Part shown: positions 28,133 to 42,100 of the stretch, in pieces
Layout: each line of letters starts with the position of its first letter
How positions within the stretch are numbered: the stretch's first letter is position 1
Assembly (NCBI GenBank): GCA_013399115.1
Contig: VXAA01005234.1
Coordinates: forward strand, 1,529,320 to 1,593,319
Direction: 5' to 3'
DNA: 64,000 nt
From: Anseranas semipalmata
Taxonomy: Eukaryota; Chordata; Aves; Anseriformes; Anseranatidae
Translations under genes and position numbers: made by a program
Notes under the pieces: model-generated
The model's database searches: none
Seen by the model: the letters and a program-made list of their open reading frames with translations, nothing else
Told to the model about the DNA's origin: nothing

Positions 28133-28154
28133 CATTGGTTGCTAACAACCAATG
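28133..28154. repeat. Perfect 9-bp inverted repeat made of two CCAAT boxes
   Basis: CATTGGTTG (28133..28141) and CAACCAATG (28146..28154) are exact reverse complements with a CTAA spacer, giving two convergent CCAAT (NF-Y type) motifs in intergenic DNA. Confidence 0.85.
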
Positions 28155-29294
28155 AGACTCAAGGAAAACCAATAAATTTCATTTACTTGGATAAGAACCA
28201 ACTAGAAGCAACGGTACAGAACACAGTACTCATTATGCAGATAAGCCACTGCAAGATTTTCTTGTGCCGTTAGTGAGTTTGATCCATTAAAATTGTAACT
28301 GGTAGTGATGAGAAAGAAGTTTGCTAAGCATGTTCAAGTCTTATAACAACACAAATCAGTGATATGGGATGAAACACTGAAACCAAAGTCAATGAAAATG
28401 CTGGGTAAGATATTTTGGTTTTATAAAAAAAAGAAAAGTATTGATTCTTTAGCCAAGTAAGCAGATTAAAATAATAATAAAAAAAATCATATAGCCATCA
28501 GCAGTATCACAAGAGCTAGCACCCTATTATTTTTCACTTACATTAGCAACAGATCAATTGCAACCCAGCTACCTTGTGACAAAAGTTTGAGCCTCCTCCC
28601 AGCCACCACTCAAGGCACACATGACAATGGTCACTGTCACCTTTATCATCTGCCCCATGGCCTTCTCTTCCTCATCTCCTTTCCTTTTCCAGCTACTCTC
28701 CCTTCATGCTGTGAGGAAATGGTGCAGAGCAGGCTGACAATAGGAAACTAATGTCTGAGAGAGGCAAAGGACAGAGGGGACAGCATTACAACTGACACAC
28801 TCCAGCCCCAATACCCCAACGTTGTGGCAACAGCACATTCCTTTCCCACTTCCTTCCCACGATGCGGGAAATGCCACCATTCGATCCACCTGCTAGGACG
28901 TCTCCTTCAGAGCAAGGGAGGCCTCGTTCCCTGCCCTCCTCAGTGACCTGGTGTGGAAATGAAGCTGTGACGAGGAGGAGAAGGCCAGCACTGGTAGCAA
29001 AGATGAGAGCTGGAGGTAGGAGAGTGCCCACAAATACAAGTATCACCACAGCCTGAGGTAAGGTGCTCAGGGAGGCAGAAGAGGTCCAAGTTATCTTTTC
29101 TGCAGGTAGATTACAGGTAAGCAGGGATAAAAGCCCCGCAAGCATCAGGCCTTCGTTCACACGTGTAAGAGACATAAGGGTGAGCTCCACCTAGCTAGGC
29201 TGCTGCTTTCAATGACTTTTTAGGGTCAGCCTCAGAGACTGTGTAAGATTGTTGTTAGGTGTTCCCTCCCTTTGCCACAATTTTATAACCCTGC

Positions 29295-29418
29295 AACCAC
29301 AGCACTAAAAGGTGGGAACAGTAGTTCAAATCCCCATCCTTAATTGCTTTGCCTGGTTCAGAGTGGGAACTTGAAATCAAAGTCTCCCACTCATCAGGAG
29401 GGTGCTTGAACCATCAGA
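29295..29418. repeat. Old tRNA-like palindromic repeat
   Basis: The plus strand runs AACCACAGCACT, GGTGGGAACAGTAGTTCAAA, TCCCC, GCCTGGTTCAGAGTGGGAAC, TTGAAATC, AAGTCTCCCACTCATCAGG, GTGCTTGAACCATCAG. Each half resembles a tRNA-type pol III head (gtggttagg...gggttcaaatccc) and the halves face each other, so B-box-like GTTCAAATCC occurs in both orientations. I recall such elements from sauropsid genomes but cannot name the family with certainty. Confidence 0.6.
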
Positions 29419-32119
29419 AAACAGAACGATTTATTTTCTGGCTCACTAATCATTAAATAGCTTACACAAAGTAGAAAAGGAACAGACTCAAATACTGATG
29501 CAGATTATTTTATATTAAGGGCATTCAAACTTCTAAGCCCACCAAACCCCATACCAGACATTTCTGTAAGATCAAAAGCAACATTTTCTGCTCTCTCACA
29601 CACAATCCCACATCTCAACCTCATCCTCCTACTAAACATCCCAGTCACTATTTTCAGTCTGATTGCTCTCCAAAAATTTGTTCTTGCTTCCTAACAGCAG
29701 TATTAAAACCCATTACAAGGTGAGCAGTATTCAGATAGCTAGGGGATGGATCTCTGGTTGAGCTGCTTGAGATGTATGGCTTGGAAGGCACATTTCAATA
29801 ACCCATGCCCTCCAGCTGGGCACTCTCTGAGGTTTAAAATCAAGCACTGGAGCAAACAGAATCTAAATTTATGTTATCTCATGCAAATGCTATAGTCAGG
29901 TAATAACAGAAGAGAACCTAAAAATCACACAGAATTGGCTTATAGCTGAACAGGACATAGACATGTAACTTTTCACAGCCTCACTTTAGGCTCATTAGTG
30001 ACAAGGTAGCTCTAATTGTTCCAGCCAACAAGATGCTACTCGAATTCACAGCCTAATATTTTAAATGCATTGTGAATGCAGATTGCATTAACAGCATTTG
30101 TAAATACTTTTCAAAATTACTCTCCTCATTAGGCCATAACGCAAGAAGCAGGACTGAAAGCTGGTTATCCAAATCAATTATTTGCTCTTTTACACTAGAT
30201 TAAATGTGAAGTAACCATCAGCTTCAGCTGAGTTACAATGGTATAAGTCAGAAATGAGGACAGAATTTAGTACAAGTAACTAAGAGTTAATGGAAGTGAC
30301 ACAGAAGATCTGGTATATTCAGAGAATAGTAAGACTGTAAGTAAATTCATTTTTGCAAGTCTGAACAGAAGACGTATGGCCAATGTTGTGGTCTTTAAAA
30401 AAGAATAGGTGCTCTTTGCTGTACATCAGTTGTTTTCAGACTTAAATTTTCTCATAACAGCATTTATCCTTGTATAACATACTGACTATAAGCTTGCTTT
30501 TCATTCACCTTTCCCAGACCTTTGAAGAATATTTCATGGATGCTGATGGATATGAAACATTGCAATAGATCAAGTCAATATCTGGGGAAAAAAATTTACT
30601 CTCTGTAGCATCTGTAGCTCTCAGACACACTTGCTGTAAGACTACACAAATGCCATTATATAGAAAAATTGGGCAAAAGAGAAGAGGTATAGAAATACTT
30701 TCAGACCCTTTAAAAGTACCCTCTGTAGATGTGTCACATCCTTCTGGCAAACATGAGAACAATCCTTTAACGTAACAGTGTTCAAAACTTACCTGGGACC
30801 TCACAAAGAGCAGTCAGCAGCACTAGAGATCCCAGATGTGGAGGAAACAGCTGGAGTTCCGATTTCTTCACTAGACAGCTGGAGATTTCCCAATAAAAGT
30901 CAACACAGCTTTCGATCCCAACTTTTTGCTGCTCCAGCTGCATGTTGTGGATCCCTGAGGAATGCACTGGCTGAGGAATTCCTGGTAGCATGGTTTCATA
31001 AAGCAATGCCTATATCTGGTTTGTTTCTTATTGTCATGAGATTAAATCACATCTTGAGCTTTACTTTGGTTAATAACTAAAGTAGAATTAGACAGAAAAG
31101 ATTCAATATGCTAGTGATATGGGAAAAGAACAAACTTCAGCCTTTCAATACCATTTCAGTTTCAGAGAACAACGTAAAGCCTTTGAGGTTGTGGTAGCCC
31201 CAACCCAAGCAGAGGGAGAGACTAGAGCAAAGAAGTTAAATTCTTCAGTCCAGGCTGTGTGGGGAAACGCATGGCAGAGCCAACGCAGAATTCAGCTCCA
31301 AGATCTTTGCTCATTTTCATCAGCTCCACTACTTCTGCTCTCAAAAAAAGCAACAGCTTTGTTATACACTATGGTAAGAAAAAGTGTTCTGCCATTCCTT
31401 ATCAAACACTTATACCAATACATGGAAAGATAGTAAACTCTAAACAGTGTCATTTGTCAACAGCTTGTAAATCTGTTTTTTTTGTTGTTGTTTGTTTTTT
31501 GAAGTAGTAACATTAGTCATTAATTGTTTTAAACCTAACAAGTGAACACTCAAACAGGAAATATTATACATAAACAGGAACAAAGTCTTTAACAGCATTT
31601 AGTAAATACACCAGTGACCAGTCTGTTAGCAACTATCATCAACAGTTCTAAACACAACCGTTGGTTGCACAGCTTATGCACTCCAGTGATGTTTGTATAG
31701 TTTGCTACTGAGCAGTGGAAAGCATCTCCTCTCCCCACAGCCCATTAGCAGTAATGATTATGCTTTTTAAATCTAGGCTGCTCCATCTCCAAATTTTTAG
31801 GGTTCAAAACCTTACCGCAACTTTTGCTTGTACATCACTCTCATGACTGAAGCCAATTGCTTCCAGTTCCCGTTTGTGTGCCAGGAATATTCATATACAG
31901 GCCCCTTATTCAACTTTCATTAGTAAATGGCCACAAAACAGATTCGTCTGCAGAATGTGACCTCTATTTGGTCCATTTTTAAATTTTAGTCAGCATACGA
32001 GCTTGAGGAGGAAAGGTGAAACTACTGGAAGACCTTGAAGTGGTTGCACTGGAATCGGAGCAGGGAAAACCAAACTATTCATAGCTAGAGACTACATTGT
32101 TCCCCCTTCCGAAGCCCAG
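29419..32119. other. Gene-free stretch between intergenic repeats and the ASB7 3' UTR
   Basis: No exon or repeat could be recognised. A T/G-rich low-complexity stretch lies at 31473..31500. The true ASB7 3' end might extend into this interval if a further poly(A) signal is used. Confidence 0.45.
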
Positions 32120-35100
32120 CTCTAGAGTGTAGAGTGAGTTTTATTCTCTTATTTACTGGTAAAATGCACATTACAGTTCATGAGACATCTGAACTCCTAC
32201 TGGAGGGGGCAAATTTGAGTACCAAATGCATTACCAGAATCATGTGCACCAGAGATGGGAAAAGCAGTAGAAGAGACAGACAAACATTGAGAGAAAATGT
32301 GTAAAGTGGTATCATGTTATTAAAACATTACATTGGAAATAAACAGAACATAAACAAAAAAAAAAAAAAAAAAGTTTTAACCAGATTCAACTTTTTTTCT
32401 TTTTAAAATTTGAATTGACCCAAAGCAAAAGCTTACATTGCAAAGGAAGAACAAAATACATCGTGATATTGATAACACAGAATTGCATGGAAGCTAGACT
32501 TGTGGACAGGGTCAAGTTGCTCGTCATGTCGTCACTGGGGACTCTGGACAGATTTAACCGAGAAAGTTAGAATCCCAAATCTTTCACCTAGTCCAGGTCC
32601 ACCCTGGTAAACAAGCCCCATATTCTCTTTTGCCTCAGGGTATTTCTCTGATGACTTTGTCCAGATGTGTTCTCCTACTATTGCCAACTAGAGCCAAAAA
32701 ACGCGAGTTTTCCGTGCTATCCCAAGGAAGCCAAAGTTATTCCAAGCATGAGTGATAATGAATTTATAAAACAAAAAAACAAAACAAATAAACAAAAAAA
32801 CACTCAAGAGCTTTTCAAACTAACAAGTATTGTCTATAATGTAAATAGTTTAGAAATATGGTAATTAAATAATCTAAAAAACACTCTTACTCTGCTGTAC
32901 ATTTATAAACATAAATATTTACAAAAACTTTCTGCTTTGTTTTAAAGGATGAGGTTTGCAGTTTGTTAATGATCAGAGTCTTTTACTCATATTGATTCTT
33001 TGGTGTATTTGCCAATTTTTAAAGGTTTATTAAAAGTGTTCAACTGTGAATTTTACGGTAATGGAACTAGGCTACATAACAAATCTGTATTATGCACTTC
33101 TCTTTCCACATTCTAGTCCAAATGAAAACAACAAAGTCCATTTTCTTCTTCAAAGTATTTGTGCATAATATTTAAAATAATAAAAAAGACCAGATTCCAC
33201 ATTACTGAAATTTGGGTAGGATTAACAATGAATAATCATACTTTACTTGAGCACATGTATAACTTAAGATAGTGAACAGGACTATCAGCAGGTTCAGAGA
33301 TACACGTGCTGCAGTGCTTTGCTGAATCAAGGTCAGAGAAACCAGCTGCAAGAGATGGCTTATCATATAAGAAATGATGAGGGCTTCCCTCCACCTTGGG
33401 GAGGGGAGAGAGGACAGGATGAAAATGAATTCAAAAGAAAGGCTTTTTACTGGCCTGAAATGTGTGTTCCCTTTAGATGTCAGTTACTTAAAAGAAATAA
33501 CCAAAAAACAAACCTCAAACAATAAATAATGGAATTACACATTTCTTCATTAAATAGCATTCTTGTTACCAACAAAGTCTTCCATAATTTTCTTCAGTCA
33601 CAGCAACAGACAGAACAAATAATTTGCCTTAATATAGATCGCAACTAAAATATACTCTAGATTACCTTAGAAAATATTACTGTAAAAATTCAGTGGGGAA
33701 GGATATTGGTTTAGACCAACTTACAAGTGTAGTGAACAATACTAAGTATTTTAAAAAAAAGCAGTTTTAAGGTTCTGATCTGATGTCACAAAAGCAAAGA
33801 TTTATGCTTCAAACCTGCCAGTTCCTAACTTCCACCATGTCTCAGTACTGCAGAGCTTAAAGATCCTAAGGGCTTCAGTAAAAGCTGGCAGACGCTATCA
33901 CATGCACAGGCTCACACGCACACCCCAGCCACACGCTCAGGTTGTCTCCGTGACAATGCCACCACCATCACGTCACCTGGTGGAAGCACCATCAGGCTCT
34001 ACTGCCTAGAGGTGGCCATGCGTGCCCCTGCTGCTTACATTAACTTTTAGTCACTGCTCGAGCAAGCTGGACGTGAACCAATGCAAGTTGGAGATAAAAA
34101 GGTTCAACATCCCATCGCCAATCCTCTGAGCCATGAATCTCCAAAATCACTTATGGTTTGGAAACCTGATGCAATGTCGGGAACAACAGGGAAACAATCG
34201 CTTGCCATAGTCCCGGGTGCATCCATTATCAGTGATAACATCCGTGCTCAAGGAACTGCAACCCAGGGCTATAAGATATTAAAAGGAACTAGCATAGTTA
34301 AATGAGTATACCTGCTTCTCTTGCTTTTTTATATTTTTAATACTAAATATTTTGAAAGTGACAGTGTTAAAATTAAAAGCCACCATTGTTCCTTTCATCT
34401 TCCCTCTTCCATTGGTATAATTGGTACAAAAGCACTCCTGATATTAGAGAGGCCCTTCTGGAGTCAGTAGGATGGCAAAACAAAAGTAGAAGACACTGGC
34501 AAGAACCTTAAGATGACTCCATAATCCCTTGAAAATAAAGAGAGTGAAACAACTGCAAATTTTGGCCCAATCTTTTTTTGATAGCAAGAACTTCATTTTT
34601 CATGGTCAGAAACAAAGCTCTTTAACAGATCTTTTCAATACCTAGTATGAAAAACACATTCAGTAGCCGAATTTCAGTACTCCTTTCAGTTGCTGCTTTC
34701 AGATTAACAGGAAATCACTTGATGTTTGCAAAATTTAAACTTCCAATATGAAGGGGGTGTTTTCTTGTTTGTGCACATATAAGATGCAACTTAACACTTA
34801 CGTGCACTTCCCACTCTCTAACCTGAAACAAATTGAATTTCAGAGCAATAACAACAACAAAATCCATCGCTGCCTTTAAAATAAAAGGGCTTGGCCAATT
34901 TCTTTTCCTCTTTTTTAAATGGACACAGTTTGGCTGAGAACCCGTAGATAAAATTTCAACTGAAAGTGAAATAAAGCAGGTTATACATTCATGAAATTCA
35001 GGGATTAATAACGAACAGCAACTGCCGCCATCATTTTAGTAATGTCATGTCAACACTACAGTGAGGCAGCAGTTCCTATTCTCACAAATAATGCACTGAG

Positions 35101-35981
35101 ACTAAATGAGGAATAGTGGGGGGGAAGGAAAAAAATCACACACAAAGGGAAAATACGTCAGAAAGATTATTGCACAGGAGGCACTGTATGAGAAACAGAA
35201 TACATTGGCTTCAAAAATCTAACTTTGTTTACTCTTAAGTTAACATAAAAAATACAGAGGCTATGCCTCTTTGTAGTGTACTGTCACTGTTAAAAATAGA
35301 CTTACAAACAGCCGCCCGTTTTACAGGGAATGTCAGGCAAGAAGAGGGCCTGAATTTTATGGGCATCCAAACTACAGTAATGAGGAAGAGAATAAAATAA
35401 AAAGAGCCAATGTATAGACCCTCAAACTGAATAGGGTGACTGCAATTTTTTTTCTTTTTTTAATTTCCAAATGATATTCATACAGTACCCAATGACATGT
35501 TGATTATCAACTCTTCCCTCTAACCTGCAAAAACACACACCCTGGTGGCCCCAACAGACAACAGGGCTCTGAAGGTCTTTCTATCAGTACCCTTTTGCAG
35601 GACTGGTGCCTTGATTTCCGAACTTTTTGTTGAACAATTGCTCAGCATGCCAATTCAAACCAATCACTTCCCTTGAGAGGCTACGTTCCATCTCCACCGC
35701 AAGTCTGCACACTTAATGTGAAAACAAACAAATGAAAACCCAACAGCAACTTTTAAAATGTAATATTGTATAGAAAGCTTGGACCTTGTAAACTTGGACC
35801 AAGAAACCAAAAATTAAGACCTTCTAGCGTGTGGTATAAAAAACCCAAGGAAGTGTATACCTGCCTTCTGACTTCACAGAAAAATCAGAATTTGCATAGG
35901 ATATACTTTGTGCAAGGCAACAAGCCTCTTCAGTATCTGGAATATAACTAATCTTGCTCAGAGTTCTTCTCTTCATGGATA
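32120..35981 (-). other. ASB7: Presumed ASB7 3' UTR, with candidate poly(A) signals
   Basis: After the stop codon at 35982 there is no further coding sequence on the minus strand. The canonical minus-strand AATAAA signals I see downstream are at 33031..33026 and 32145..32140. A weaker ATTAAA is near 34341..34336. The 32140 signal is followed by a G-rich stretch and is taken here as the far end, which is a guess. The segment is AT-rich and carries a Pumilio-type TGTAAATA at 32923..32916 (minus strand). Confidence 0.35.
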
Positions 35982-36121
35982 TCAGATATCATCAAATTTG
36001 TGTTTTAAGTAGTCTTTCATGACCTTGGCAATGGGTAGTTCATCAAGTAGTTTTAGGTTTTGAAGGCCTATACACTGTCGGATTTTAATTCGGCATAGAT
36101 CTTGCAAGTTTCTGGGCTGTC
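35982..36121 (-). CDS. ASB7: ASB7 coding exon 3 (SOCS box and stop)
   Basis: The acceptor reads TCTTTTCAG just above 36121. The exon completes codon 273 (Arg) and encodes the 46 C-terminal residues, almost entirely the SOCS box. The BC-box cysteine and arginines (LCRIKIRQ) and the cullin-5 box LPIA are intact, so binding to elongin BC and CUL5 is expected. The TGA stop is at 35984..35982, after KFDDI. Confidence 0.96.
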
Positions 36122-39100
36122 CTGAAAAGACAAAAGGAACACACAAAAGTAAAATGATCACATTTTAAACTTTAAGAGACTTTAAGAGATCATTTACTCA
36201 GTAAAATCACAGATGTTTGCTGTTTTCTGAGAGGAAGAAGGAAAGGGCATAGGCAGAGGGAAGGGAAAAATTACCAAAAAAAGGGTGGAAATTAGTACCT
36301 TTCTAATGAACAATAACTCAGTGAAATCAAGGGATGAATCCTAAAAGCACTGACATTTATGTGCACATAATTTTAGTGATGTCAGTGTAAAGGTACATTA
36401 TCCATGAGAGGATTCCCCTGAGGTGGCAGCATATGCTCAAGTGTTTGCAGAACAGCATTACTAATCTATTTAGCTTTTCGTGCATTTTTTCTATCCCTGT
36501 ATCACCTGGGAAAAAAAACCTTCAGTCTTGCTTCTTCTCAAACATTAAGACAAAAACTTCTCCGTTCAACTACAGCAGAAAGAGACAGCCCCCTTAGAGA
36601 GCAAGGCTTACAAAAGTTATTCAAGGATCACGTGGCAGAGTTAGAGAACGCTTTTTCCTTTTAATGAAAAGACAAAGCCTTTAGGCTTTGGATGCAGCCA
36701 CAACCTCGTCAAACAGAAAGAGATGAAAATATGAGTTAACCGCTCTCTACAAAGGAAAAGCTTTACTGACATCACACGAACATGAATTTCTGGCAAGGAT
36801 TTTCCAAAATAACTGGTTCCCTTTCAAACTCTATTCAGGAAACTGTTAGAAGTCAAACACCTTTAGAAATGGTCCCCCATGCAATATAACATAAGGTTAA
36901 TCTAGCCTTGCATATCAAAGTACCCAGTAACGGATCCCAAGGAAGAAGGGGGGAAAAAAAAAAAAAGAAAGAAAAAAAAGAGCAGAACAAGAGACATTGA
37001 GAAATCCTGTCCCAATATACTCTTCTAGCTTTCAGCAACAGTGGCTCCAGGCCCTCCTAAAGCAAAGATTGCACACAGATCTGGGTCTTTAACAGCTGTG
37101 AATGGCATGCCCTCTATAAATCTGTCTAATGTTTTTTGAACCCATTCATACTTTCAGTATCCAAAACATCCTGTGGCAACACGTTTCACAATATAATGAG
37201 GCGTTGGCTGGAAAACTACAAAGTACTTTTATTTATTTTAGATCTGCTTTCTGATCGCTTTGTTGAGTGCCTAGCATTCTTTGAGTTGCAAGAAAATAAT
37301 TAATAATAGTTCTCACGCCAATCATGACTTTACATACCTTTATATTATTCTCCATCCTCCACTCATGCTCGGTACCTCTTTCAAAAGCTGAAGACATTTA
37401 TTTAATTTCAAAATTTCCCCAACAGAAGCCACTCCGAACCTCTGCCCAAACTAGCTGCCTGCCTTTGTACTTTTTCCTTGTTCTACTGTATCTCTTCCCA
37501 AAGTTACCCCCAACAACACATGGTCGATACTTTGATCATTGGCTTAACCGCATCACGGCCTGAAAAAGGAGGCTTGTGCAGTTATGTCACCCCAGGACTG
37601 CCCAAGTCACAATGCACAAGGCAGGTGCTTATGCTGATAACACAATAACCTGTCAACAATGGAGCAACTTACTGCAGTCTTTTATTACCTGGTATGATTG
37701 TTAATGGTAGAAGATGGCGCTTGCTTTTGCAAAGAAAGGCATGGCAATTTTCTTGAGCTGCTTGAACTCAGAATTTCTTTAAAAAGCTGTGCAAAGCACC
37801 AAAAGTCGGTTTAAATAAGCAAGATGGGACTTGTCCAATTAGCTTGAGCTGCCCCCAATGAAAGGGGACACTTGTGGAACAAGCAATGCCTTCCACTGGG
37901 GCTCCCAGCATCGCTACGTGTGGACAGCACGGCGCTGCCGGCTCGCCGGGCACCAAACCCGCCGGGGTTAGGCAGGAGGGTTGTTGCCAGCCACCACCGC
38001 ACGGCAGCCCCGTCCCTTCCATCCTCCTCCTTGCTCAGCGATAAGCCTCTCGGCTAAATAGACCATGACATTATGGGTTTATTAGATGTTCCTGGTAAGC
38101 ACGGCGTAACGAGATTACCAACCTATTTCCTGTTTTCTACTTTGGGCATTTTGTACGTGGTTTCAGTTACCCTTTACGGCCAGTTCCCTCCTTCTTCCCC
38201 CGTGTGGGTTTTTCTATAGAAACGGGCTGACAGACAGGTATACACTTGGATTTATCTTAAGCACTAAAATTATCCGAGGTAAGCTAGCAGAAGTAATGCA
38301 GGAAAATAGTCTCAGTCCGTTTTTAAAGAAATCGGATTGGAAATTACAGAGCATGAAAATTGGAGTTTCTTTCATATCAGTTTATAATACTTTTATTATA
38401 CTTATCACCACAGTAGCTAAATGTAATTTTATTTTTAATTATATACTTCAGCCGTGACTTCAAATACAGATCAGTAATTACTTTGTCCACTGGTGTTTTT
38501 TTCTTAGCAATTTTTTTTCCCCCCACTTAAAGGAATGGATTTATACAATTTGGACAACAGCTGAATGCTCAAGCTTGAGGGAAAGAAAAGTTATTTTTGG
38601 TAAGAAACCAAGCAGAGGAATCCTTATGGTGATAAAGAAATAGTTCTACTGCTTTAAATGTGAATGAAAGCAGGGTTCTCAAAAGTTAACTGCAAATAGC
38701 AGCATTAGAGACTAGAGAGGACTACAAATCTATATTTTCTGTACAAGAGTACACAATAATACAGCTATGAGACAGTGATTTCTGGTTTCAGAAATGAATG
38801 CCTTTTAATTAACATCCTGTGGGTTTCTTGAGAGCAAAATAGAACAGACAACTTAAAATACCCAGAAGAAATTGGTCATCAGCTAATTCAAAAAGACCCG
38901 ATTATCAAACGTATGACATTTTCCCCTGATAAGCCTAAAAATATTTCCTGGGAATGTGTTAACAATGGACGTTTCCAGTGTTAAGCACCAGTTGCTACAT
39001 CTAGTGGCTGTTAGTGTCTTAGGTCACGCCTTGCAAATTCCAGGGTTATTAATGCATTTGTGATTTATTAGAAACTGTGTCTAGAACACTTACTCATTCT

Positions 39101-42100
39101 TGGTTGCATCTGAATGAAAAAGAAAAAAAATTAAAGGATTACAGACCAACGTCAGTGAACCTTGGTTTGGCAAATGAAAAATGTTATTAGTAATTTGGCA
39201 AAGTCAGGCAAGTTAAGTAGTGAATAAAGTTCTGTTTCAAAACAATTAGGAAGTAGCAATTTTGGTTAAATCCTGCATCACAAGTTTGGAAAGTTGTTTA
39301 GGCAAATAAGCTAGAAAAGAAGAGAATTAAAAAAGAAAAAGTAAGCCACAAAAGGTAAGATTGACCTAATTACCACTATTATGCAAAAGTGACATAAAAC
39401 TAGTTCCACTACCAATCACCTTAAAAAAGTTCCTGATCCAGTCTCAAAGGGACACCTCAACCACAGTGGTGCTGGGATCCTGGAGCAGCCAGGTTATTGT
39501 TAGGCTCTTACACAAGCAGGCAGCAAACACCTGCAGCTGCAGGGGAGCTGAAGGTTTGCTCGTGTGTTCACAGAAACAAGTTAGATACTTCAGCAGATTT
39601 ATTCTGCAAGCTTTATGGTGATGATCAAAGAAATTATAGTATTAATGACAAAAAAGAGATGTATAGCTCATCTTTGTTTTCCATAGCTCATGCTATGTGC
39701 TGTAATGGGATGCAGAAATCCCCACCAACACACTTCTCGTGTACAGTTTCCCAAACATGACAGAAAAGTTTCCTCCAAACTGAAGACATGTAAAACATAG
39801 GATTATAAGAGGACTTGCTTTTCCATTTTATTCTCTCTACAGGTAGCAGACTTCAGTATGTAAAAATTTAAGCATTTTCCTAACTCAGTTGTTCAGCTGC
39901 TCACAAAACAAGTTCAAGGTTTTTTCCCCCCTTAAATTAAAAAGCATATTTCATTTTTTAAAGAAATAATTACATATTTACTATTAATAGATTGGCCTTC
40001 TCTGGTAAAACAACAGGAAAAAAATGCATGTTTTAACTGCAACAAATTGTTACAATTAATTGTGAATTCCCACTCAATGTTTTCTTCCTTTTCTTTCTGC
40101 AGTTTCAAGGTTTTCTGCAGACGAGCCTTTTCAAATAGAGCTGGCCTCTGTGCAAGCCCCAGCTTTGCTCGTGGAAGTTGGAAGTCACGGTAGTGTTCAT
40201 TATATCCTCAAATAATTTACCAGCAAGCTCAATTTCAATATCGTTAAACTTGGGCCTCTTTGTTTTATTGAGCACAAACAATTTCTCTAACATCTGTGTG
40301 CATTAGCTACAAGAGTTGGAAGGGACAAGGTAAACAGTAAGCTTTAAAGCTCTTTAGAAATAAAGAAGTCAAGGTTCCCAGTTTTTCTTTAGAACATTGC
40401 AGTGGTTTATCTCCAGGCATCCTCCGTGATAAACCAGCCAAGCTTGTATTTTAAAACGTGCTCATAAGAGCTGTAGACAGAGGAATGCCAACAGCTCTGT
40501 AGCGAGGACGTTTAAAAGCAGGGGTTGCACGGTCTTCTCCAACAGTCCCCGATGCCCACCCTGCGAGCAGGACCTGGTTCATCCTTCCCCAGCCTCTGCC
40601 CACCACTAGCACAACCACAAACTTGGCCCTTGGCAGGTTTGTACCAAAGTGGAAGCTTTTATTTTTGGGAGTGCTGTACCATTAACCTTTATCTTACGTT
40701 AGTCCTCTCCACGCTAATTAGAAGGATGCGATCAGAATCGTATTACGTATTCATCAGTAGCCAACACTTCAGATTTTTTTGCTAGCGATTGTGTTCTGAA
40801 AAAGCCACGTCTGTGGATTCAGGTGACAGACGGATGAGGGTGGAGGAGAACATAGCTTTGAAACAGCCACAATGAAGGCATAGGACTTGAAGAGCATTTA
40901 AAAAAAAAAAATCAAAGCCTGAAAAAAGTTGGACTTCCCCCGTAAACACTAATAATTCCTTGTTGTGTTTTTGTGTAACCACAGACATAGTTTGGATATA
41001 GCACCCCAACTTTCTGGACAGCATACAGTACTGACCTAGGCTGCGCGTGCACAGGAATATTCACCCACCACATTCTGCAAAGTTTAGGATCTCCTACCTA
41101 TACAAAGAACCCTATGTTGTCGGAACAACTGCTCCACAGCTTATCCATTTAGAACCGTGCCCGGCCATTTCTCCTATGCAGACACGCTCCGCAGGGAATA
41201 GAACACTAACTCACCTACCAGGTCTGTCATTAAGGATCATTAAGACATAACATTAGGCCTTAGTACCTCTGACAACACTGACTACTAAGGACTGTCTTAC
41301 CCAGTTTTAAGCAAAAGCATTGCTAAGGCAGAGAGGGGGAATGCCTACCACCCTTCTCCACTGAATATGCAAGAGCAAAAATCATGAACAGATCCATGCT
41401 GTTACCCAAGAGAGTGCTTAGTAGTAGCTGAAATTAATACACTTGTAGGCTGTTAGAAAATCCTCTCTGATCTTTAGCTCCCCCTACTAAAAAAAGAAAA
41501 ACAAAAGTCCTTTTAAAAGCAAATAATCAGTGTCGCTGGTTTGAAGTGGATAGGCAACTTCTGAAGAAGTCAGAAAATGAACAGGAACACCAGTTTTGTA
41601 TTTTGGAAGCTGCCCACAGTTTTCTCTGCAATATTAATACATTTCTCCAGAATGTTTACAGCAGTGTTTCTCAAACTGAGCCTCTGCCTCCCCTGGGAAT
41701 TATGAAAGGCTGAAAATGGTAGCAAGAAACCACTCGGTAGTTTCCTTTTAGCTACAAACAAAACTTAAAGTTTTGTGAAACATTAAAGAAAGTTGAAAGC
41801 AGGTTGACGTATAACTGGCAGCAGCTCAGTTCCTCTAGAGTATGGCAGTAAGTATATGTACCTGCAGTTAACTACCAAATCCATCCCTTATTCCTGCGAG
41901 GAAACTCGGCTACAGCCAGCAATTATATTTAGCTGCATCTGTTGGCTTACAGACCTGGGAGAGCAGGGAAGATTTAGGAGAGAATTGACCTTATCTACTG
42001 GAAACTCGTATTCAAAAAGCCAGTAGCACAGGTTAACACACACCCCACCAGCCAAGAAAGACATCGATGAGGATGCATAAGCAAACAGGACCATACTGCC

